Origin: Aquanectria penicillioides
Taxonomy: Eukaryota; Ascomycota; Sordariomycetes; Hypocreales; Nectriaceae
Direction: 5' to 3'
Assembly: GCA_003415625.1 (NCBI GenBank)
Contig: PYIU01000006.1
Span: forward strand, 1,178,001-1,242,000
Length of the DNA stretch: 64,000 nt
This document shows, in pieces, positions 57,712 to 64,000 of this stretch (positions within the stretch are counted from its first letter, which is position 1; each line of letters begins with the position of its first letter). A program made the translations under genes and the position numbers. The notes under the pieces were generated by a model. It did no database searches. It was not told where the DNA came from and was given only the letters and a program-made list of their open reading frames with translations.

Positions 57712-60277
57712 GGAGGGTGCTCATGGGTCCGGGTCTCATCAAGGCTCAAGTGTTGTAGTTTAATCATTTAGCGTTTTAGTGCTTGTCAACCAGCTGCAGC
57801 ATTGATTTTCAACGTTCTAGTGGAGAGGCGAGGAGAGGCGAGGAGAGGCAGGTCCTGTCTTTGAGATGGCACAGGTACAAGAGACTCATCGCGATGGGTC
57901 TATAATTTGAAGGCCCCCCCCCAGGAAAAAGAAGGTAGATACTGTATTAGTAGATATTCATGCGCAAGGATGGATACACCTGGACAGAATAAAGAGTTTA
58001 TTTTTCCTTCATTTGCTGTCTCAAGCCGTGACACCCAAGTTTCGTTCAAGTTGATTTGCATGTTGCGGAGTGTCACAGCCTGATACATTGCAATCGACGG
58101 GACACGAGGAGGTCGACCATGCTGGCGGGGTCGTATCTGCACCACGGGCGGCTCCCGTTTCACAAGCGAGTCAAGATGAACCCCTTGATTCGATGCAGCA
58201 AATTTGATGGTCCGCAATAAATGCTAGAAGCGTGCCGGATGCAGATGATCGACCTCGCTTGTGTCTCGTATAAGCGGCATTCGCGCACAGCGTAAATACC
58301 TAAAGACAGATGAGGAGTAGGAAGTAATCAAAAAGACGACGCCGAATGATGGGCAACATGGTGTGACATGTCATGGCGAAATTACTGGGGTAACGGCACT
58401 TGACAGGGTGTAAGTGCAAGTGTAGGGTCGCATCCGTTGTCGGGAGCCCCTGGTCCCTTGTCTCTCCGTCATCGTTGGATGTCCGTCTCTCCTCAGCATT
58501 GGCATCAGCATATGACGTCGGGCGGTCAACCGTCTCCAAACCCAAACAGACAATAGTCGGCGTGTCGGGTTCGGCTGCTCCGTCCTCTGCTCTACGAGGG
58601 TGAGCGTGCATCTGCTGCAGCAGCATCCACGTCACCAGGCCATCAGCGCAGCAAACATCCACATCGGCGACTAGGCGTTACGGCGTCATGGCGTTGCCGG
58701 GCATCCGCAAACCGCTGCATGCTGAAACAAGCACAACAAACGTCACTGAGGCGAACCAAACAAGGACCCTCCAGCGAGTCCAGCCGCGCAGCTGACGACA
58801 GAGGACACGAGGGTTTGGAGCAAAAACCGGGCGGGCCCATGGATGCAGGCCAAGGGGGTGCTGTCGACCCAGGTAGAGACTTTGCGAGTCACATGATTGG
58901 CTGCGTCGCATTCCTTGAGCCCCAGTCCTCCCCTTCAGTATCCGTAACTTACCTACTTGTATCTCAATACCAGCTTCAGTGGCGCAGCAGGGCATCTTGT
59001 CCGCGGATTCAACGAAGCCGTGGCGCAGATGGGACACTGTAGCCGTCCAAGGCGCCGTCGGAGAGCCTGGGGCGCCAGGGTGGACGCCTAGAAGTGGGCC
59101 TCTACGAGGCAATGCAGGGCGCTATGGCCGTTGCTAGACGGAGACCCGGGCCAAGTAGGCTCTCTAGTGTCAAAGAGCGTTGCAGCGGCTGGACGGTATG
59201 GGAGTTTTTGATCGCCGACCCTCACTGAAGAATGGGACTTGCTGACGGCGGTGCCACTGTCCGCGGGCGCTACATGCCTCAGCGCCGTGTATCATCCGGA
59301 AGGGCTGAAGGAGACGGCTTTTTTTTTGCTTCACAAGGCGTCCAGTCAGATCGACGCGTGGCCGCCTGGGACATTGCGAGGCGTTCCCCGGTCGTAGTCG
59401 AGCACTCGGACAATGGCAGGCTGGCACTTCGCAGTAGGCTGGCCCAGGACTATTGAGCGTGAGCCGCCGCCGTCGCCCCGGCTAAGCCCAAAAGCTGAAG
59501 CCTGCAGAAGCCAGCAATTCAGTGACGTATCGTAGAGCCCTGTGTGAAACTAAGGGAAGTTGATGAGTGTGAATGGGCTGAAGGCAGTGCCGCAAATTGC
59601 ATTTCGCCCAGGTGCCATAGCGACACCGTGGTAGTGGACGCGCGCGCCGAGAAATTTCATGACGAGGAAAAGGAGCCGCTGGCGCTGCGCTGACCAGGGA
59701 ACGTTTCGTTTTCGATTTGTTTCCAGGGTGCCCCCAAAGCCAAAGCCAAACTCCATCCATCCATCTCATCCAACCAAGCAGCCCGTACCGCAAACATTAA
59801 ATCTTCTGTTCTTCCTCCCTTCTCCCCCTTCCCCAGCTGCTCCTCCTCCTTCTTCCTTCTCCCCGTCTTCTCCGTCCTCTCCGTCCTCCTCCCCTGTTCC
59901 CTCCTTTTCTTTTTTATCCTGCCCTTCACGAACGAATTACACGACGACAAAACGACAGCGCGCGATATTCCCCGATCGATCACCCCCTCGACACTCGCTT
60001 GTTCCTTCGCTGCTCTGGTCCCATCACTGACAGGGGGGGTTCTGCATACGTATCTAGTCAGCTGGACCGAGCTGGGCTGAGCCTGATTTATTGACGACGA
60101 CGACGACGGGCACTGGGCACCGGGCTCCATTTCTTACCGATTCCACGAGCTCTAGAGAACACCTCCATCAACACTTTAACTCGCTGATTCTCTGCTCTTC
60201 CTTCGACCTCTTGGTCATCGTCCAACCGACTTCTCTCCCCACTCCCATCAAGCTCGAATCCCTCATCGACAGCAACC
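57712..60277. other. Intergenic region with tandem repeat and long pyrimidine leader
   Basis: About 2.6 kb without a supported gene. Three copies of a 10-base GGAGAGGCGA unit lie at 57822-57850. A pyrimidine-rich tract of about 130 bases (59800-59930) precedes the MARVEL gene and fits a promoter or 5' leader. Minus-strand frames across it (59657-60130) are its complement. Confidence 0.5.
57822..57850. repeat. Tandem repeat, three units of GGAGAGGCGA
   Basis: Two exact 10-base units and a third that is complete except for its last base, in a direct array. It is too short for a CRISPR or centromeric array; probably a minisatellite. Confidence 0.8.
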
Positions 60278-61262
60278 ATGGGGCTCATCGAAATCGACCC
60301 CGATCTCCTCCCCAAGATCAAGCTTGGTATGCACATCGGCCAGGTGGTTTTGTCCTTCGTTGTCTGGTGCATGGAGATTGCCGTCTTTCGTGCCAATGAC
60401 GCAAAGATTACCGGTCTCAATGGCTGGACGTTCGGAGTGGTATGATAGACCCTCATCTTTTTTTTTACGAACCCATTGATTTCCCAGCGCTTGCTAACAA
60501 ACGCTCTTCCGTCTCGCAGTGTTTCATAAGCATTCCAGCATGGATCTACCTCATCATGACCCCCCGATTCGGTCGCACTCGCAAGTTTGCCATCCCCGCG
60601 GCCATGCTGGGAGTCGACCTCAGCTTCACCATCATCTGGCTCTCTGCCTTTGCTACCCAGGCATCTTACAATGGCAAGGGTGATTGCGGTGATGGCTGCA
60701 GCATCAGCAAGGCCATCGTCGCTCTTGGCGTCTTCGTTACGTACGTATTGCCAAGCTTAGCATAGCCCAGCATCTCCCAAGTGCCGACTGCTAACATTTC
60801 GTGCACAGCCTCCTTTTTGCCGGCACCACCGTCCTCAGCGGATACACCTTGATGTACAACAACTTCCACGGCAATCTGCCCGGCTACGACAACCGCAAGA
60901 TCCGAGGTGGCGAGAACATTGATCCTGACAAGGCTGCATTCTCCATGGCCCCTCACGATGACGAGGCTTACGAGCGTGTCAACATGGACGATCAGGAGGC
61001 CGGCGGCGGCAGCCGCTACAACGACAGCAGCTTCACCGGCTCTGCTCGATACGGCGAGGCCAACCCTTACACTGCTGATGATGACGACCCCAACCGTTTC
61101 GGTTCCCTGCCCGCCCGGCAAAACACCATCTATGAGCATGACGATTATCACTCCGGTGTTCCCGCTTCGATGCCCTACGCCAACCCTCCCGTCGGCAATG
61201 CTTACGATGACCATGACCACCCAGCACAATTCCCCACGGGCAACTATGACCGAGGGCACTAA
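60278..61262 (+). CDS. MARVEL-domain membrane protein
   Basis: Four-helix membrane protein of the fungal MARVEL group, usually at the plasma membrane or endomembranes; precise role unknown. Exons 60278-60439, 60520-60740 and 60809-61262; 278 residues. Four hydrophobic helices are visible: IGQVVLSFVVWCMEIAVF, CFISIPAWIYLIMTP, FAIPAAMLGVDLSFTIIWLS and AIVALGVFVTLLFAGTTVL. The first extracellular/luminal loop is short and a cysteine-containing loop (GDCGDGCSIS) lies between helices 3 and 4. A long hydrophilic C-terminus rich in Asp, Tyr and Asn follows (EAYERVNMDD, NPYTADDDDPNRFG). NPY-like and YxxV-type motifs there could be sorting signals (inference). Confidence 0.9.
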
Positions 61263-61888
61263 TTGTCGGTCGGGTTGAAATAATAGCAACAAAAAGTATT
61301 GGGGGTGATGATGGGATATAGAAAGTGTCTTGGGTTGAACTTGTCTTTTTTTGTCCATGTTTGTGTGGATGGAAATCCTAGGAACGTCTTGGCGGCTGGG
61401 AAGGAGGTTTTCACACTTGTAAGGTAGATAACGTCTCTGGCTGAAAGGATGGGGGTGTTTACGGCGTCTTGTTTGCTACAGAAGACGGGAAACTCGAGGA
61501 AGAGATATCATACCAGCCCCGTTGTACATGAAGAATTGATGTGCAAGGGAGGCATTGCATACTAAGGCTTTGGGTTTTTTGTTGAATTGCTGTTTCCTTT
61601 CGATTAAGTTGCATGATAATGTATTTTTGTTTTGGAACATGGAACAAACAGAGGACGAGCAGATATATGTGTATCAGTCATATATATATATATATATATA
61701 TATATGTATCAATGTCTAATTTGACAATGCCCAACTCCCAACGCCGTCTTTTTTGCGGGTCTGGTATCCGGTACTCCCAATACTCTTGATCAAGACCAGC
61801 CAAATCCACGCTTGTGCGCTCTATCACGGTTTTTTTTTTTCCTCTACAATGTTGCCCGCAAGTTCATGTGAATTCCTTCACATTTAAA
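61263..61888. other. Convergent 3' flanks of the MARVEL gene and NOP16
   Basis: A 626-bp region between two stop codons. It holds an (AT)13 microsatellite at 61680-61705 and a T run at about 61830-61839. No gene is seen. Confidence 0.5.
61680..61705. repeat. (AT)13 microsatellite
   Basis: Twenty-six bases of alternating A and T in the shared 3' flank of two convergent genes. Confidence 0.9.
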
Positions 61889-62659
61889 TCATGCCTGCTT
61901 GATCTTTCGGATTCTCTTGGCAATGTCGGCGGCCGTCTGCTGCATGGGGTTCAGCTTGCGGTCCTTGGCCATTGCCAAAGTGTTGTCGCCGTGCTTGGCG
62001 ACGAGGGCCTCGAGCCACTCCCTCTCGCGGTCGCTCTGGTGCCGGGGTTTCTTCTCGACGGGGGCGCGGGACTGCTCGATAAGGGACTTGACGACGTCGG
62101 TGGCGTTCTCGTCGTCCTGGATGCCGGCCCACTCGTCCTCGCCCTTGCCCTCCTCGGCGTCGCTGTCATCCTCGAGTTCGTTGAGAGGATCGTTGAGAGG
62201 GTTGGGTCGCGCCTGGCCCAGGATGCGGATGATCTTACCGTCGGCGTCGCGCTCGACTCGCGCCTCGGAGACGATGGCGTTCTCGACGGTGGCGATGGCG
62301 AAGGGGTCGTTGGGAGAGGTGCGGGTGGTGATGGCAGCGTCGCCGGCGGACTTGAGGCGCTTCTCAGTGCCACCAGTGGGAGCCTTGAGACGGGCGAGGA
62401 GGCCGAGACGGCGGTAGTTTTGGCTCATGGTCTCATTCTTGTTCCTGGAAGATCCATTGTCAGTGTTTTTGGCTTTCCAAGAAGGCTTCCGTTCTTCTTT
62501 CGTTCTTCTTTTCTTCATCGATTGCACAGATTCGGTGGCTTACCAGTTCTTCGCAATGACGTTGTTGCCCCGCGGGTTGAGGAGCTTCTTGCTCCTGTCG
62601 TTCGGGCGGACAGGCTGGCGGCCGGAGCGGCGCTTCTTCTTCTGGAGTTCGCGGCCCAT
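61889..62659 (-). CDS. NOP16: Ribosome biogenesis protein Nop16
   Basis: Nucleolar protein of the pre-60S particle, needed for large-subunit maturation. Exons 62544-62659 and 61889-62444 with a 99-nt intron; 223 residues. The basic N-terminus MGRELQKKKRRSGRQPVRPN, then NPRGNNVIAKNWNKNETMSQNYRRLGLLARL, is diagnostic; the Trp spans the splice junction. An acidic stretch (NELEDDSDAEEGKGEDEW) lies in the middle. The family's C-terminal block follows: SDREREWLEALVAKHGDNTLAMAKDRKLNPMQQTAADIAKRIRK. The long open frame on the opposite strand (61814-62680) is its shadow. Confidence 0.95.
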
Positions 62660-63354
62660 GTTTGCGAATGGAGGTGTTGAGAGCGGATTGACGATGGGGA
62701 GGATGAGGAGGAGGTTGAATGGAAGGCTGGTGGACGACGGTGCAACAAAAGGTGCCCGCCAAAATTTCTGATGAGGGTTGCTTATCGATAAGAATGTCTT
62801 GGCGCTAGTCCTGATGAGGTTCCAGGGTTGGGGTTAGCAGGGTTGGTCGAGGACGAGAAGTGAATGGTATCAGCCTAGAGAATGTAGGTGCTTTGGAAAT
62901 CATTGTTCTATAGTTTTGGTTAAAGATTGGCAAGTCTCACATTGTTCTTGTGCGAAAATTAGACATCTATCGAGAGTTGCTCCGTGATTGATAACACATG
63001 TTGACACTTGGCAAGCTACGGTCATCGTATGGACCTGTCTTCTACCTCATGCATCAATACCAGGTATCTACTTTATATTGTAAAACATGATGGCTCTGGA
63101 GCTTAGTTTCGCTGCAAGTAGTCCCATTTTCCCCGTTGCATCTCACTCCTTTCTTGTCCAAGTTGTCTGATGATCTCAACTTCTACAACTACTCAAGACA
63201 ATCACTCAAGCAACACGTGAAGCTCATTACTCGACTTCACAAGATTTGGAGCATTGGATCCTGCTGGCTCTTTTACGCCGCAGTTTCAGTCTTTTCACGA
63301 ATTCGATATCCTGTCCAAGATGCAATTGGATCAAATTTCTACCCCCATATGACA
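62660..63354. other. NOP16 upstream region and FAD-oxidoreductase 3' flank
   Basis: A 695-bp AT-rich gap. A plus-strand frame starts at 63136 but runs antisense into the FAD oxidoreductase exon and has no domain, so I do not call it. Confidence 0.5.
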
Positions 63355-64000
63355 TTAAACCTTGAACTTTCTCGGGTCCAGTTTGTCCACATTCGCGCTC
63401 TTGGCTGCCCCGTCAAACAAAAACTCAGACATCAGTTTGCCCGTGCCTGGTCCGTTCTGGATACCCCAACAGGTATGTCCAGCCGCAGCCCAGATGCCCG
63501 GAACCGTCGTCTTACCAATCAACGGGCCGCTCTCCTGTCCGAAGCGCATGTGCCGAGGAAGGTAGCAGGCTTGCTTCGTCTTGACGGGGGCAAAGGCGAG
63601 AACAGGACTTATAGTGCTAATATATGAGATGAGATCATCGCATTGGTCCTCATCATGCTTGACTTGGTCTGCTGTATCGGGAAGAGGGATCAGTGTGTCC
63701 GGCTCGCCTACTCAAACGGTTAGCATGCTTCTTGGAGTGGGGAAACATTGGGTATGGCGTACCACACGCATAGACCTCGCCGAAAGGTCGGGCATAAATT
63801 TCGGGGTCGACTCGACCCTTGTGTCGTCTCTTTTGGCCCATCTTGGCGCGGTGCTCTGGAACAAAGCCCGAGGGCAGCTCAATATCTGTAAAGAAGGCAT
63901 AAGGACTAACTTCAGCCTCATAGACGACACTATGCGCTCTCAAACCCTCGACTTTGGCTCGCGGGAGCAGCCGTCCCGTCCATGGGCCCGCAGCAACGAC
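63355..64000 (-). CDS. FAD-dependent oxidoreductase (DAO family, Tda3-like), N-terminus outside the window
   Basis: C-terminal 197 residues of a D-amino-acid-oxidase-fold flavoprotein. Exons 64000 (edge) to 63763 and 63707-63355, with a 55-nt intron. The visible part starts VVAAGPWTGRLLPRAKVEGLRAHSVVY, the strand that follows FAD binding in DAO proteins. It continues with IELPSG and then EIYARPFGEVYACGEPDTLIPLPDT across the splice site. Near the end TTVPGIWAAAGHTCWGIQNGPGTGKLMSEFLFDG is the conserved FAD-contact region. The pattern matches the fungal group that includes yeast Tda3, which is linked to endosomal traffic. Substrate is unknown. About half of the protein is off the right edge. Confidence 0.85.

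Noticed and set aside
57822..57850. Three direct repeats as a possible CRISPR array
   Set aside because: Units are adjacent with no spacers, and the genome is fungal.
61814..62680. Plus-strand frame of 288 codons
   Set aside because: It is the exact antisense of NOP16 and is hydrophobic low-complexity; the minus-strand gene explains the openness.

Overview
The window is nuclear DNA from a filamentous ascomycete, most likely a sordariomycete and probably Hypocreales (inference from protein similarity recalled by eye, not from a search). Genes are single transcription units on both strands. They carry short introns, mostly 48-100 nt, with GT...AG ends and CTRAC-like branch sites. Promoters contain pyrimidine-rich leaders and intergenic spaces run from 69 bp to about 3 kb. 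I model 26 protein genes, two of them cut by the window edges. I see no tRNA, rRNA, transposon, CRISPR array or virus-like sequence.

Layout. 1-10.3 kb: a secreted protein of unknown function (cut at the left edge), a short-chain dehydrogenase, a PPPDE-thioredoxin-PUL fusion, Golgi guanosine diphosphatase (GDA1) and a ChlI/MoxR-lid protein. 10.8-23.1 kb: housekeeping genes, namely the Rab7 GTPase YPT7, a peroxisomal acyl-CoA dehydrogenase ending in SKL, SPO12, the GTPase DRG1/RBG1, splicing factor CWC2, urease accessory ureF and spindle-pole protein cut12. 23.7-35.6 kb: the eIF2alpha kinase GCN2, a CDC34-type E2 and a UBA/UIM protein that looks like an inactive deubiquitinase. 38.5-44.6 kb: the Hsp40 SIS1, a HAD phosphatase and the initiator-tRNA modifying enzyme RIT1. 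45-50.3 kb: a divergent pair for D-galacturonate catabolism, gar1/gaaA (reductase) and lga1/gaaC (aldolase). 51-64 kb: a DHA2 drug/amino-acid transporter, a degenerate BAHD acyltransferase, a secreted protein with a possible GPI tail in another frame, a MARVEL protein, NOP16 and a FAD oxidoreductase cut at the right edge.

How the genes relate. Most neighbours are unrelated housekeeping genes. The exception is the gar1/lga1 pair, which encodes the first and third steps of fungal pectin-sugar breakdown. Its 2.95-kb shared control region contains a perfect inverted repeat whose arms match the CCNCCAA site reported for GaaR-type regulators. Upstream of SIS1 there is a perfect four-unit heat-shock element.

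Most notable observations: the galacturonate pair and its candidate operator, the heat-shock element, the PPPDE-thioredoxin-PUL fusion, single-base breaks at four-C runs in two conserved genes (GDA1 and CDC34, probably sequence errors), a GC-AG intron in SIS1, tiny 5' exons in DRG1, GTTNGY splice donors in four genes, and a BAHD-family protein lacking its catalytic histidine. All coordinates and splice sites come from manual reading.
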